From contig NC_092807.1 of NCBI RefSeq assembly GCF_040954645.1, positions 75,532,021 to 75,596,020 of the forward strand: 64,000 nt of DNA, in the 5' to 3' direction. Below are positions 23,411 through 35,713 of the stretch, piece by piece. The notes beneath the pieces were generated by a model. That model was not told the DNA's origin, did not search any database, and saw only the letters and a program-made list of their open reading frames with translations. This stretch comes from Diabrotica undecimpunctata (lineage: Eukaryota > Arthropoda > Insecta > Coleoptera > Chrysomelidae). Position 1 is the stretch's first letter; every line of letters begins with the position of its first letter. Position numbers and translations under genes: made by a program.

Positions 23411-23854
23411 CTGAATACATACTAAGTAGTTAACTAAAAGTGAACGTATGCAAAGAGATGTATGACGTAATCGTATGGAATTCGCTAAATCCTGTCACGT
23501 AAAATGCCACACACCTCTGTGCGTTAATTCGTTTTATTGCTGCCAGTTTAAGGTGTTATTAGATGCCGCCATGTTTAATTTCTCTCCACCATCGTATTAT
23601 CTCCGTTAAATCCTATGATTTTAGGCTCCATATGCCATGATTAGGCATATAGGACCGGAGATACGCAACTAAGGCTCTTTTGACATAACATATATAGGAG
23701 CAAAGATATATACCTATGGTCCTTTTGACGTGTTGATGTATTTGATTTCTACGTCTTAGTATTCTATTGGTTAAATGGTACCATTTGAGGTACTGTACGT
23801 CACGATTGGACTAATAGGATCGAAGATACATAACTAAAGCCCTTTTGCCAGGCT

Positions 23855-24946
23855 TCTTCTTCTTCTAGTTCCATGACCGTTATCGATCGTTGGATATCAT
23901 GTTGGCTACCATATTCGTTATCGTGACTTTATTGACAGCAGCTCTAAATAACGATGTAGTTGATTTTCCATACCATTGCCTTAGATTTTTCAGCCATGAT
24001 GTTCTTCTTCTACCAGGACCACGATTACCTTGGATCTTTCCCTGAATGATCAGATGTAAAAGATCATATTTTTCAGAGTGTCTCATAATCTGACCGAAGT
24101 ATTCCAGCTTGGTTTCTTTATTATATTGACCAGTTGTGTTGTTTGGTTCAGCCGTCTAAGGACCTCCTTATTTTTAACTCTGTCGACCCAGCTTATTTTC
24201 AGTAGTCGTCTGTGTACCCACATCTCAAAGGCTGTCAAGCGTCTAAGGATAGCCTCAGTTAGAGTCCACGCTTCCACTCCATACAGCAGGGCAGGAAAGA
24301 TGTAGCAAGATGTCATTCGAACTCTAAGGTCAATGCTAAGATCGTGACTGCAAAGTACGTTTGTCATTTTTACAAAGGCAGCTCGGGCTTGTTCTATTCG
24401 GCTTTTAATTTCTGCGGTTGGATCCCAGCTCTCATTGATATTACTGCCGAGATACACGAGTTTCTCTACTCTGTCCAGTGTGGCATCTCCGACTTTTATA
24501 CCGTCATCCTGTATATAATTATGTTTGCTAACTATCATATATTTAGTTTTCTTAACGTTGAGTTTTAATCCATACTGATCACAAGTCTGTTTTACTTTGT
24601 TCATTAGATTTTGAAGATCTTCTCCGCAATTAGCAAGCAAGCACTAAGGTATCGTCGGCATATCTAATATTGTTGACGGTTACTCCATTCACAATAATAC
24701 CTTCGGTTGTCTCCATTAAGGCTTTCTTAAATATTTCCTCCGAATATAAGTTAAAAAGTAAAGGCGACAATATACAGCCTTGTCTCACTCTTCTTTTTAT
24801 ATTTATTTCATCCCACAGTTCTTGTTCAACCTTTATTCTTGCCACTTGATGCCAGTATAGATTTGTAATTATTCGTAGATCTTTATCGTCCAATCCCGCT
24901 GTTTCCAATATTTCTAGCATTTTGTTATGTCGGACTTTGTCAAAAG
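23855..24946 (-). mobile_element. 5'-truncated RTE-like LINE with GAA tail
   Basis: Minus-strand LINE inserted in the minisatellite. The flanks CTTTTGCCAGGCT (23842-23854) and CTTTTACCAGGCT (24948-24960) are a 13-bp target duplication with one mismatch. The 3' end on the minus strand is (GAA)n, the short microsatellite-like tail typical of RTE elements. The copy begins within the RT domain. Confidence 0.85.
23880..24940 (-). pseudogene. RTE-like reverse transcriptase and C-terminal domain
   Basis: Minus strand, three frames. 24940-24640: KVRHNKMLEILETAG, RRVRQGCILSPLLFNLYSEE (motif B) and NNIRYADDTLVLAC (motif C, catalytic YADD). 24640-24083: DQYGLKLNVKKTKYM, EKLVYLGSNINES, ALLYGVEAWTLTEAILRRLT and WVHRRLLKISWVDRVKNKEV. 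24086-23880: GKIQGNRGPGRRRTSWLKNL and LFRAAVNKVTITNM, the end of ORF2. Only one or two frameshifts separate the blocks, so the copy is relatively young but lacks the endonuclease and the first RT motifs. RTE polyproteins normally exceed 900 residues; about 340 remain. Confidence 0.88.
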
Positions 24947-25632
24947 CCTTTTACCAGGCTACTCTATTTAATTTTTATATCTCATTGTATTCTATTAGTT
25001 AAATTCTATCATTTGAGGTACGAAACGTCAGGATTGGACTAGGACCGCAGATACATAACTAAGGTCCTTTTGACAAGCTGATGTATTTATTTTCTATCTT
25101 ATTGTCTTCGATTGGTTAAATCCTGTCATTTGCGGTACTGTACGTTACGATTGGGCAACTAAAAACGAAGATACGTAACTAAGGCCCTTTTGACGTGATG
25201 CTGTATTTGATTTCTATGTCATTGTATTCTATTGGTTAAATGCTATCATTTGAGGTATCGTACGTTACCATTGGGTACGATACTACTACTACGATTGGAC
25301 TAATAGAACCGAAGATACGTGACTACGGCCCTTTTGACATGTTGCTGTATTTAATTTTTTTATTTCATTTTTTTCAATTGGTTAAATCCTGTCATTTGAG
25401 ATACTGTACGTCACGATTGGACTTATAGAAACGAAGATATATAATTAAGGCCTTTTTGACATGCTGCTATATTTGATTTTTCTGTCTTATTGTATTTTAT
25501 TGGTTAAATCCTATCAATTGAGGGGCTGTACGTCGCGACTGGACCAATTGGAGCGAAGATACAATAGATAGTTGCAATATATCATAACCCGTTACTTTTA
25601 ACTAAACATGATGCCAGAATGATTTGTGGATG

Positions 25633-25636
<4 letters not shown>

Positions 25637-25691
<55 letters not shown>
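25637..25691. repeat. (TA)n microsatellite
   Basis: Uninterrupted TA tract of about 55 bp between the minisatellite and the hAT remnant. It follows TGATTTGTGGATGAAA. Confidence 0.95.
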
Positions 25692-25693
<2 letters not shown>

Positions 25694-25848
25694 CATATTT
25701 TCAGCGAATAGACAAAGATAACAATCATATTTCCCCTTGGTCTCCCCTCCATATTTCTTATTGACACCCATTGGCCATTAGTGAGACGATTAGTTCCGAT
25801 CAGAGATATTTTACATATCTCTGCTTCCGATCCTAATATACCCATGAA

Positions 25849-26530
25849 ACTAGAGGTGGGTCGTTGACATTTTTATCGGAACCGTTTTTCGTAAACTGTA
25901 ACTAGTTGATTGTTTAGCAGTAGTCTCAAATAAGCGAGTACACAAACAAACACATTGGCTATTGAAAGAAACTAATGAAGGATATATTTATTATAACTTG
26001 AAAAATAAATTAAACAATACAAATAGTACTATCATTTACATTACACATTATTAAATCGCGAATCGTCTAAATTGACATTTTAAAAACATAAGTTTTTCCA
26101 CTTTTCTTATTAACCGTGTTCTTCTTTTATTTAAAATTAAACTAGTTTTGAATATGTGTTCACAAGGAACAGATTTTGTTACAATATTACAATATTTTAT
26201 GAATTTAGTGGTTAAGTTAGGATATACACGGCGATGGTTTTTCCGCCACTGTAATGGACAGTTCCAATCTCCGTTCGAAATTTTTTGTGGGTAATATCAT
26301 CAGACAAATACATGTCGACTTCTTTTATATCTCTCGATACAAGTGTATGTTTAGATGAGTCATGTCCAATTAATTCATCAAAAATACACCATGGACTTAA
26401 GTCATCTTTATCAGTTTCTTTTTCTTGTACTGGTTGATTTTCACTAGTACCATCTTCTTTTTCTTTTTTTATAGAAATAATCAGCTTTTTAACTCTTTCC
26501 TTTGTTTTTTATAACTAGGTATTCTTATTA
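25849..26530 (-). pseudogene. hAT element end and transposase C-terminus (minus copy)
   Basis: The left end ACTAGAGGTGGGTCG (25849) resembles hAT terminal repeats (CAGNGGTGGGC type). On the minus strand, 26520-26230 reads DKDDLSPWCIFDELIGHDSS, VSRDIKEVDMYLSDDI and GGKTIAVYILT. Frames down to about 26100 then match the hAT dimerisation domain (the usual W+KHxxxYPxLTxLxxxYxxIxxTSVxCExxFS block) in broken form. The copy is inverted relative to the plus-strand hAT fragment at 26760-28250 and shares its C-terminal sequence. Confidence 0.7.
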
Positions 26531-26759
26531 ATGAATGAGTTTCGATTTACGATTGATCTGCATTTTCGATTTCAAATCTTTATTGATAGTTCGTTAAAGC
26601 ATTTATTTATTGTAAATATTCAATTAAGAATTATTTTTCTTAGTCAAAATTATTGACCTAGTATAAGAATAATAATTTTATTTTCAAAAAATGCACATTT
26701 GTAGAAGATGCAGCTTTTTTGGTCCACTTTCTGAATATTGCAATGATTGAAACTTCTCC

Positions 26760-28250
26760 TGACGCATTTATGTCCGTTTCGAATACTTCTACAAGTACTG
26801 ACATACTGCCACCTCCACCCAAGCGTTTAGTTTAGAACAAAAGAAACAAATAGATATGGATTTACTAAACCTCGTTAAAGAGGTTTAAGAGACTAAGAGA
26901 CTAAGAGACCTAAAGACTCGTTTCATCCGTTTTTCATAGTTGAAGAACGAGCTTTTAAAAAGTTTGCAGGGTGGATTCCTGGATATAAACCGCCAACAAG
27001 AAAAACTTGTTCATTACGTCAGGTTCATTACTTCAGGAATGTTATATCAAAACTGAGCAAATTATTAGATCACAAGTTGTTAAAGAAGTAGAAAATATCT
27101 GTATTACTACTGGCCTCTGGACATATGGAGTAACAGAGTTATATCGCATTAATAGGACAATATTTAACCGAAAATTTAGAATTTAAAACGGTTTTATTAG
27201 GCTGCTGCCATTTTTCTGGAAACCATAATTCAGAAAACATCGCTTTTGAAATTAGTGAAATTATTATCAGTGGGGTCTAAAACGAAAAGTAAATTTTGCA
27301 GTAACTGATAATGCCTCAAATATGGTCAAAGCTATTAAAGATGTTTTGGAATGAAAACATTTAAATTGTTTTGCTCATACGTTAAATTTATTGGTGGAGG
27401 ACGCACTTGAATGCTGTCGTGTACAAATAGATAAAATAAAAAGTCTTTTTTCGACAATTTGGCAAAAACACATTTCAAAAAAAGTACCTTATCTTCAGAA
27501 AGGCTTATAAGGTATCAATTACAACATAACAAAGTTTCCAAACGGCCAATCCAAGACGTGGAAACTAGGTAGAACTTCACCTATTACATGTTAAAAAGAA
27601 TGACCGAATTAAAAGAGGCAATCCGTTCCACATTGGTATTAGTTAATACAGACTTTAAACCAAATTAAGACAAAATTAAACCAAATTTAGACCAAATCTA
27701 AATAATGAAGACTGGATTATTTGTTCTCAACTTTCCCAAATTTTACGGCCTTTTAAAGAAATAACAAGTACAATGAGTGGCCAAGAATACTTGAAGGGTA
27801 GTTCAGTGATTGTTATGGTACGCTGCCAGCAAGAATTTTACAATAAAATTTTAGCAAACGGTAACCTTACATCCATAGTATCCGACGTAGTACAATTACT
27901 AATATCGGGTTTAGCAAAAATATTTAGAGGGATAGAACAGAGTGGCACATTGTCATTATGTACATTTATGGATTCACGATTTAAAGTGCAGGGATTTTCT
28001 GATCAAAATACAGATAAAAAAAAACAAAAGAAAGAGTTAAGAAGCTGGTTATTTCTATAAAAAAAGAAAAAGAAGATTGTACTATTGAAAATCAACCAGT
28101 ACAAGAAAAAGAAACCGATAAAGATGACTTTTCCATGGTGTAATTAATTGAACATGACTCATCTAAACGTACACCTGTATCGAGAGTCCATTACAATGGT
28201 GGAAAAACCATCGCCATGTATATCCTAACTTAACCACTATATTCATAAAG
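26760..28250 (+). pseudogene. hAT transposase (ZBED4/6-like), degraded
   Basis: Fragments in order: FKKFAGWIPGYKPPTRKT (about 26945-27000), SLRQVHYFRNVISKLSKLL, TENLEFKTVLLGCCHFSGNH (27165-27230; part of the RNase H-like core), a region around 27370 that encodes a CFAHTLNLLVEDALE-like block in shifted frame, and then the readable frame 27773-28060 with SGQEYLKGSSVIVMVRCQQE and GTLSLCTFMDSRFKVQGF, which corresponds to the all-alpha insertion and the block before the dimerisation domain. The C-terminus (28060-28250) parallels the minus copy. Numerous stops and frameshifts show that it is not functional. Confidence 0.75.
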
Positions 28251-28289
28251 TATTGTAAATGTGAACACATGTTCAAAATCAAATCAAAA

Positions 28290-28561
28290 TCAAACGTTAG
28301 AGAGCAGTGCAAAATTCAAGATATTGTAAGATGGGGAAGGCAGCATAAAAGGATGTGATACAGTGATGTAAGACGAATGGATGAGAATAGACTCCCAAAA
28401 ATTGCCCTAGAAAATAACCCGCCCGGTTCAAGACCTCCAGGAAGACCACTTAAAAGATGGAGGGATAGTTGGCAATCTACCTCCCAGGAAACTAACCAGA
28501 GGCAGCTTCAGAATTAAATAGATCGAAAGATCTCCAAGAAGTAGAAGAAGAGAAGAAGAGT
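28290..28561 (+). pseudogene. LINE 3'-end fragment with GAA-rich tail inside the hAT copy
   Basis: Reads CKIQDIVRWGRQHKR, VRRMDENRLPKIALENNPPG, SRPPGRPLKRWRDSWQST and SQETNQRQLQN, ending in AAGAAGTAGAAGAAGAGAAG. This is the last part of an RTE-type ORF2 with its tail. It replaces roughly 160 bp that the minus hAT copy retains (26040-26160), so insertion was accompanied by a deletion or the flank was later lost. Beyond it the hAT-like flank resumes (28561-28746). Confidence 0.7.
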
Positions 28562-28746
28562 TTATTTTTCAAGTTATAATAAATATATCCTTCAGTAGTT
28601 TCTTTCACTTCAATAAATATACACATAAACGATAATAGTCATTATGTTTGTTTATGTAGGTACTCTCTTACTTGAAACTACTGTTAAACAATCATAGTTA
28701 CTTGTTTACGAAAATCGGTTTTAAGAGCTGTAGGCGCAAAATTTTA

Positions 28747-29567
28747 GGCCAATGCTTTTTAAATGCATTCATTTTTTCGAATCCTGAGAAAACTAACAAA
28801 TATTTTTGAAAAATTTAAACGCAGAATGAAAGATTACATTATTATCGAGGGCCGAAAGTCCCTTAGAATAAACAAGAAGTTTTTTTGAATGAGATATTTG
28901 TCCAATATCAAATCTTTAGAATTCATATCCGAAATTGGACAGTATAATTTTATCACCCAGTAGACCGAATGAATCTATTTGTTATTAAATACACACACGT
29001 AGTTAATTAGGTTACATACACATTTGGTCAATTATCAATAATATAATTTGGACATCAGTCAAAAGTGCTGACAAAGTTAAACTATTTACATAAATTAAAT
29101 ACACATGTCACGCGAGGTCCGCGAAAATATTGACCCAATTAAAGTTTATATAAAACTAAGATCTCTTGCCTAGAGAGGCATTCAATCAATATTCACTCAA
29201 TGAACTTGATAGTCTTCAACGATCAACTTCATCAGTCTCTACTCAAAGTAATCCCGGGTCTACACCCATAGTGTACGTCTCTACAATAAACTCTGCTACT
29301 ATTATTTGGTGTTTCCATTACAACTGAACGAACATCTTCACTGAGCCAACGAAGGGGATTTGTTCAATATTTGAAATTCAAAATCACACTAAATTTTCTC
29401 TATTTTTCACCCCTGTAACTTATTAAAATAAACATTATAGAAGTTTTCAGGAACTTTCGGCCCTCGGTAATAATGTATTCTTTCATTCTGCGTTTAAATT
29501 TTTCAAAAATATTTATTAGTTTTCTCAGGATTCGAAAAAACAGAATGCATTTAAAAAGCATTGACCC
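28747..29567. repeat. Inverted repeat flanking an LTR-like segment
   Basis: Arms 28747-28866 and 29450-29567 are reverse complements with few differences (shared core TTCGAATCCTGAGAAAACTA). Between them, 29106-29322 starts TGTCACGCG and ends TTACA, has TATATAAAA at 29149 and AATAAA at 29284, and so looks like an LTR. No matching flanking duplication and no convincing primer-binding site follow, so the LTR call is tentative. The rest, to 30130, shows no gene. Confidence 0.5.
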
Positions 29568-30128
29568 ATCTCTACTCGTTCTCGTTACCTGTGTCCCTAC
29601 TTTGATTCGGAGCTTTGACCACGCGACACGAGATGTTCCCAAATAATTTTGTATGAAGTTTGTGGTGTTATTTGCAGTTAATTATTTTTATTGGAAATAA
29701 GGCACAATCTGACTTTAAAATAAGCTTATTTTGATGTTTAGATTTTTAATTCGGAAATCGTACTTAAAATACGAATCATTAATAAATTTTATTTATATAA
29801 AACGATTTCGGAAGTGGAAATCAAAATGTTATATTACATTTATTGTAAAGTAAAATTGCGGCATATTTCCAATAAAAAACAGTAAGCTGCCATTTAAATC
29901 CATTTCGCCCAAATTTTGTTATCTTAGAACATTGTTCAAATGCTAAAAAGACAACAGGTCAAATAAAACCAATACGCTTGGCAACGTTGAATTTCCCCTT
30001 TTTTATTATTTCCACTCATGTATTTTCGGCGAATTTAAAGGGCGGACCTAATATACCTCTCTTTTTAAACAGGTGTTTCTCACTGCATCTCACGTAAGGT
30101 CAATACCGATCATAAACTTTTACCTACA

Positions 30129-30232
<104 letters not shown>

Positions 30233-30645
30233 TTAAATTTACTATTTCGTTGTGGGTAATATTATATTCAACAGCGATGCCAAATTTCTGATGCTAAAAT
30301 GATTGATAATGAAAGTGGGATATACATTTTCATGTATATAATGGCAGCGAGTAAACGGTAAAACCCTGAACTAAATATATATAATATTTTCACTGTACCA
30401 TCATTTTAGACATTTTCTGGAATAAACTTATATAACTCAGTAAGGGATAAAGGAGAAAGCGGATATGTTAAAATACCAACACGGTATCAAAACTCTAATC
30501 AATGAGATGGTTAAAATTCTTGTAACAGGTACAGGAAAAAAGTTATTAAGGTCTTGTAAAGTAGCGTCAATATACAGATGCTCCCCTTATTAGTGAAAAG
30601 TCAATGCCATTGCTTTGACTTTTACCGAGTAATTGGTGTTTCTGC

Positions 30646-32475
30646 TTATTCTTCGCTTTTTTGTTGGACATTAGGCTTTCTTCTGAAGGAGGTTAAGCTT
30701 TGAAGTTTCTGTCTAATGGAATTTCTGCGTGGTAGTGAAGTTGGAGGCTGATCCTGGGACAAGGAGATTGCAATTTTTGGGAATACTTTGGTTCGATATT
30801 TGCAGAAAAGGTATAAGATAACTAGGATAATAATCAGGGATAAGGTTGATATAGTGAATAAGGATAGATGTTCCTCAATGAATGATTTGCTCATAATATG
30901 GTCCAGTTCTTCTGAATATTGGTCCAATTTGTGTTGTGCAATATTTAAATCGTCTACGTTGATCTTAATGAGTTTTAATTCTTTTCAATTTTGATAGGTG
31001 ATTCTTTGTCTCAAAATGGTCACAGCATCTGTAGGGTACGTTAACTGGGTGACTTCTATACGTAATATTTGTATATTTCTCAATTTGGTCTCTGGCATGA
31101 ATTCTGGTACTGCCGATGAATGCAATACATTCGGGAATTATTCTTAAGATTGAATTTGTTTTGATTATTTGTGTAGTGACGTCTTTTCTTGCACATTTGA
31201 TTGTTATTGGTAATGGATCGGAAATGGTTAGTAACCATAAATTTCGGTCGATTTCTTGTAAATTGTAACCTTGTGCCAAAAGCATGGACATCTGGCAAGT
31301 TTTTGGGTAAGTTGCTGCGAGGTTTCAAAAGCTGGGCTTCACATATAGCATCGGTGTCTATAGGATACGGAAGAATATCTCTACACATTCTTTGGTTTTG
31401 ACTGATTTGTTTGCATTTTTTGGTGTCCATGGGTAAGCCATATGAAATTGAATCATCATCTCGCGCTATGTATTTATGAACAGTTGAAAGTATATGATGA
31501 AAACCAGTTTGATTATCTAATATTGGTATTGAATATAATTGATACAAGGTGAATATTTCGGGATCAACTAATGGAATTTCGAGAACGAAAACAATTTTTG
31601 AATCAAGCTTGTAGTTTTATTATGTCAATATACTGAGCTATATTTGACATATAAGTGGGTAGAGGCAATACGTTATTTTGTAATGACTGTGAGATTTCCT
31701 TTAATGCGTCCATTAAGTCTATGGGCGAAATAATAGAACTATGTAGAATTTGCAGGCGAGAGAATGTGATAGAATTTAGTATATCATTTAAATAATTTTC
31801 TAAAAATACGTAGCTTTCCATTAAGGACTCACATAAATCTAGTATTTGTAATTGTGCTTGGTAAAAAGAGATGTCATTATTAATGTCCAGAAGTGTAGTC
31901 TCGATAGTTTTTAAGTCTTTATTAAAAGTTTCTTCATCTATTTGCAATTTTTGAATTGTAGTGCTGAAAGTTGTTATAACTGAAGTGGTAACAAATATTT
32001 GATTTTTTAAGAGATTTTCAATTTGAGTTTCATCGGAATTTATCCTATTTATACATTTATTAAAGTATTCCCCGTCAGAGGCATCTAAATTTCCAGTAAT
32101 AGATTTCCAGATTGTTCCAATACCATTTACTAAAACGCGTTTTAGGCGATTATTATAAGGTACTGTGTCAGAGGTTATTTCTTTATATTTTAGGTTAACG
32201 GAGTTTGAGATTTGTTTTAGCAGACTAACATGTGTCTGTACTTCGGCTTGAAAGGCAAGTTTTCTCGGTGTATCCACGTTAATACATTTTTTTAATAGGT
32301 TTTCCAAAATTCTGTCATTGTTTAATATTGTAGTTTTGATAGAGAATAATTCTTTGTAAACAAGTCCAATTGTCGTTAGATAGTCGTATAGTTCCTTTTT
32401 CATAAAAAAATATTCCAACTGTGTTATTAATGGGAGTGAGGAGAATTTGGGATTGGACGATATAAAGGAGTCCAT
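30646..32475 (-). pseudogene. Envelope-like (F-type) gene of the errantivirus-like element, frameshifted
   Basis: Four overlapping minus-strand frames form one broken gene: 32475-31603 (start MDSFISSN), 31547-31080, 31291-30965 and 30927-30646. The first frame contains the basic motif RLKR (32148-32137), followed by a glycine-containing stretch and ITGNLDASDGE. This is the arrangement seen in baculovirus-F-like errantiviral envelope proteins (furin-type cleavage, then fusion subunit). Long heptad-like segments follow. The last frame has a hydrophobic stretch (TLSLIIILVILYLF) and a basic tail, fitting a C-terminal membrane anchor. Frameshifts separate the parts. In the family the protein mediates membrane fusion. 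The identification rests on motif order and position after pol. Confidence 0.7.
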
Positions 32476-32696
32476 AGAATCTGTAACGGAAAATTATTCA
32501 AAATAAGGTTTTAGTCCGTCATAATTTACTTTAGAGGTTTAGTTAGTTTTGTGGTTAAGGATAATTGCGGAATTTGTAAAAACCTCTTAAATTTCGAAAG
32601 GTCCATTAAAAAGATTTTCCGATTTTGATTTAATTTGGGATTCTTTTACGTAAACTTTGTCAACAATTTTAAAATCAGGTCTTTATTCTCGTCAAA

Positions 32697-33218
32697 TCAT
32701 ACTTTCGCCTTTTCTTTCTGTCTTTCTGTTTTTGCTCTAGCTACTTTGTAAACATATTCCATGCGATTATTCAGGTCTCGAATATATTTACTGATTAGTG
32801 TTTTTTGATTGTACAGAGTTTCAAGTGGTCGACCTGCATTGTGCCCAAATATAAGTTCATATGGTGTAAAACCGTGGGTCTTATTTTTTGTGTTGTTATA
32901 GCATATTATTGCATAAGGAAGTATAGTGAAGGGATGATCGTTTGGATTCTCGGCTTGATTTGCTCTAATCATTTCTGAGAGTGTGGCATGAAATCTTTCT
33001 ACAGATCCATTAGATTGTGGATGGTTAACACTAGAAAATGTTAGTTTGATTTCGTATAATTCGCATAGATCTTTGATTATAGCATTCTCGAATTCTCGGC
33101 CGCAGTCACAATGAATTCTAAGTGGTGTTCCATAGTGTTGAAAGAAGAGTAGGAGTGTCTTGACTACTGTTACTGCCTGTTTGTCTTCCAAAGGATAGGC
33201 TTGCGTGAATTTTGTCAA
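32697..33218 (-). pseudogene. Integrase fragment of the errantivirus-like element
   Basis: Minus strand. Starts at a junction within DELTKFTQAYPLEDKQAV and contains LRIHCDCGREFEN (second catalytic Asp; DCGREF where DNGxEF or DxGxEF is usual), HPQSNGSVERFHATL (catalytic Glu) and KTHGFTPYELIFG. The zinc-binding HHCC domain and the segment with the first catalytic Asp are missing: the sequence joins the tail of the RNase H/connection region (KLEELFV) directly to DELTKF. Two of the three catalytic residues remain. The frame ends at 32697 near the usual position before env. Confidence 0.85.
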
Positions 33219-34860
33219 TTCGTCACGAATAGTTCTTCAAGTTTATTTTGCCAAAAAAATGTAACAATATTTTTTTTGGATTTGTCTAATAAATCCTTAT
33301 TCGATGTTTCAATTTTAGAATAATCGATTATTGACTTAGTTCTATACAGTTCGATAAACTTCTCAAGTTCTTCGGACATTTTTTCTATATTTTCTTCATC
33401 GTCGTCTTCGTTTTCTTGAGTTTCCGTGTCATCTTCATTCGATGCATGTAATGAGATTTTTGATTGAAAGTTTGCACAATCTTTGAAATGGTTAATCTTT
33501 ATACTTGAGAGGGCATCTGCATTTCTGTTTATTTTTCCTGCACGATGTTCTATTTTATAATTGTATTTTTCGAGTTTTAGGCGCCAACGCGCTAATCGGC
33601 TTCGGGGGTCTTTTATCGAGAAAAGCCATGTAAGAGGTCGATGATCGGTAATAAGGGTGAATTTTCGGCCAAAAAGATATGGTCTAAAATATTTGACTGC
33701 CCATACGATAGCTAATAATTCTCTCTCCATAGTCGAATTTTTTGATTCCGCACCGCATAATGTTCTGGAGGCATAAGCTATGGGTAAATCTTTTCCAATA
33801 GGGCCTTGCGATAGAACGGCTCCAATCGCGAAAGCACTAGCGTCAGTTGTTAGTAAAAATGGTTCCTCAAAATTCAAATATATAAGTATTGGATCTGATG
33901 TTAACATATTTTTGAGTTTGTTAAAGGCTTCTTTGCATTCAGAATTAAAAATAAAAGGTACGTCTTTCTGAAGTAGTTTCGTAAATGGTTTAGAAATTTT
34001 GGCAAAATTTGGAATAAATCTTCTGTAGTAACCGGCTAAGCCTAAGAATGATTTTATTTCTTTGGTGTTGTTTGGTTCCGGGAAGTTTTTGATGCAAGAT
34101 ATTTTAGCTGGATTTGTTTTTACACCATTTTCTGTTACAAGGTGGCCCAAATATGCCACTTCTTTTCTTAAAAATTTGCACTTGTCTGGCTGTATTTTTA
34201 AATTTGCTTTTCGTAACCTTTTAAAAACTTCTGTTAGTCGTGACATGTGATCATGAATAGTGGGTGAGTAGATAATTATGTCATCCATATACACTAAGCA
34301 TCTTTTGTTTTGTATTCCTAAGAGGATGTTGTCCATTACTCTTTGGAAAGTAGATGGAGGATTCATTAGTCCAAATGGCATGCGGACAAATTCGTAGTGT
34401 CCATTTTCAACGGAAAAGGCCGTTTTCTGGATGTCTTGTGGCTCGATTTCAATCTGGTGAAATCCAGACGCTAAATCTAGTGTTGTGAAGTATTGGCATC
34501 TTCCTAGTTGGTCCAATAGTTCTGATATTTGTGGTAGATGATAACGGTCTTCTACTGTGAGTTCGTTAATTTTTCGATAATCAATAACAACTCGCCATTT
34601 TTGTTTTCCTGATCTAATCTAATCTCTTCTAATCTAATTCTTCGCATCTAATTTCTTCGGTACGACCCAAACTGGACTCGACCAGGGTGAGACGCTTTTC
34701 TGGATTATTCCTTCTTCTAACATTTTATTAATTTGCGTCTTTGCCTCTTCCTTATGTATTTGAGGATATCTATAGGATTTAGTGAAGATAGGTTTAGCGT
34801 TGTTTGTTTCGATTTTGTGCTTAATTTCGTTTGTGAAGGTCAGTTTGTCGCATAAACATA
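33215..34860 (-). pseudogene. Reverse transcriptase and RNase H of the errantivirus-like element
   Basis: Minus strand. From 34860 the sequence reads KPIFTKSYRYPQIHKEEAKT, MLEEGIIQKSVSPWSSPVWV and VPKK (RT fingers). A TCTAATCTAAT-type expansion near 34615-34640 breaks the frame. The open frame 34516-33215 (433 codons) holds CQYFTTLDLASGFHQIEI (motif A), EFVRMPFGLMNPPSTFQ (motif B), YMDD at 34291-34280 (catalytic), FLGLAGYYRRFIPNFAKI (thumb/connection), then RNase H with LTTDASAFAIGAVLSQ, ERELLAIVWAVKYFRPYL and TDHRPLTWL. It ends KLEELFV at the integrase deletion. The protease upstream (34900-35700) is too eroded to delimit. Confidence 0.88.
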
Positions 34861-35713
34861 AAATAGTGACATAAAATATATCTGCATATTCAGTATATAC
34901 ATCTAGAATTAGTTCTTGTTCTTCGCAATTTATATGATCAATTCTTAGTTGTTCTTTAATTATTCGTGTTCTATCTACTACGGGTTCTTCAAAATCATTT
35001 CCGTCGTAGCATTAGCATTTAGGATGGAAGCTAAGAATTCTCCATTTTCGTCTACATGGACTAATGCATGAGGTAATCTAACTTTTTCTATTTCTTGAGC
35101 TGATAATATGGCATCTGTATTTGATAAGTTGCATTTTAGTCTGCATATTTGTTCGGTCCGGCTGTCAATGGTAATTCTGTTTTTTCTTTTATTCGTTTTC
35201 TCTCCGGTCTTTCAAGATTTTTGTCTTGATCTCGGTTTTTTTACGATAGTATATTTTTCATTCATATGGTTTTGGTATTTTAAATTTTGATTCCTGTTTA
35301 GAATCTAATTTAATTTTTATTTTAGGTTCGTTTTGTCTTGTTTCTGTAGGGTGTCGATTAAAAGCTTAAAAATGTTGGTAGCATCGTTAATGTAATATAA
35401 ATTTTTGGAACTCATTGTATGAAATGGGGTTACATGAATGTCTGTTCGCGAAAATTGAGGTCCGGATGAAAGTTGTGAGATATTCGTAATATCCGTTGAG
35501 TGGTCTGTATGATTAGGAGGATGATTTGATTGTGAAGTGAAAGAAAATCCTAATCATTTTGTGTGTTATTGGTTTCGTAAAAGTTATCAGTTTGTAGATT
35601 ATTTTCTGTATAATAATCTGTTTCATAGTTTTCATAGTTATCGGTATTATAATAATTATCTGTATAGTAATCGTCTGTATAATAGTTCGTCGTCATTTCA
35701 TCAGAGTATTCGT

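Larger units (their letters stand above)
23560..25570. repeat. Minisatellite, about 120-bp unit, split by an RTE copy
   Basis: Units share TATTGGTTAAATCCTATCAT, GTACGTCACGATTGGAC and GAAGATACGTAACTAAGGCC. Anchors (GGTTAAA or a variant) lie at 23604, 23769, 24997, 25114, 25234, 25380 and 25502. Spacing within the right block is 117-146 bp. The gap between the second and third anchors is the LINE at 23855-24946. Units differ from each other by substitutions and small insertions. Non-coding. 25570-25636 and 25692-25848 hold nothing recognisable. Confidence 0.8.

Noticed and set aside
29106..29322. Confident solo LTR
   Set aside because: Flanking bases show no 4-6 bp direct duplication and no partner LTR or interior is recognised; kept only as LTR-like.
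30788..31401. Plus-strand frames over the envelope-like gene
   Set aside because: Antisense shadows with no motif; the minus strand has the collinear Env-like parts.
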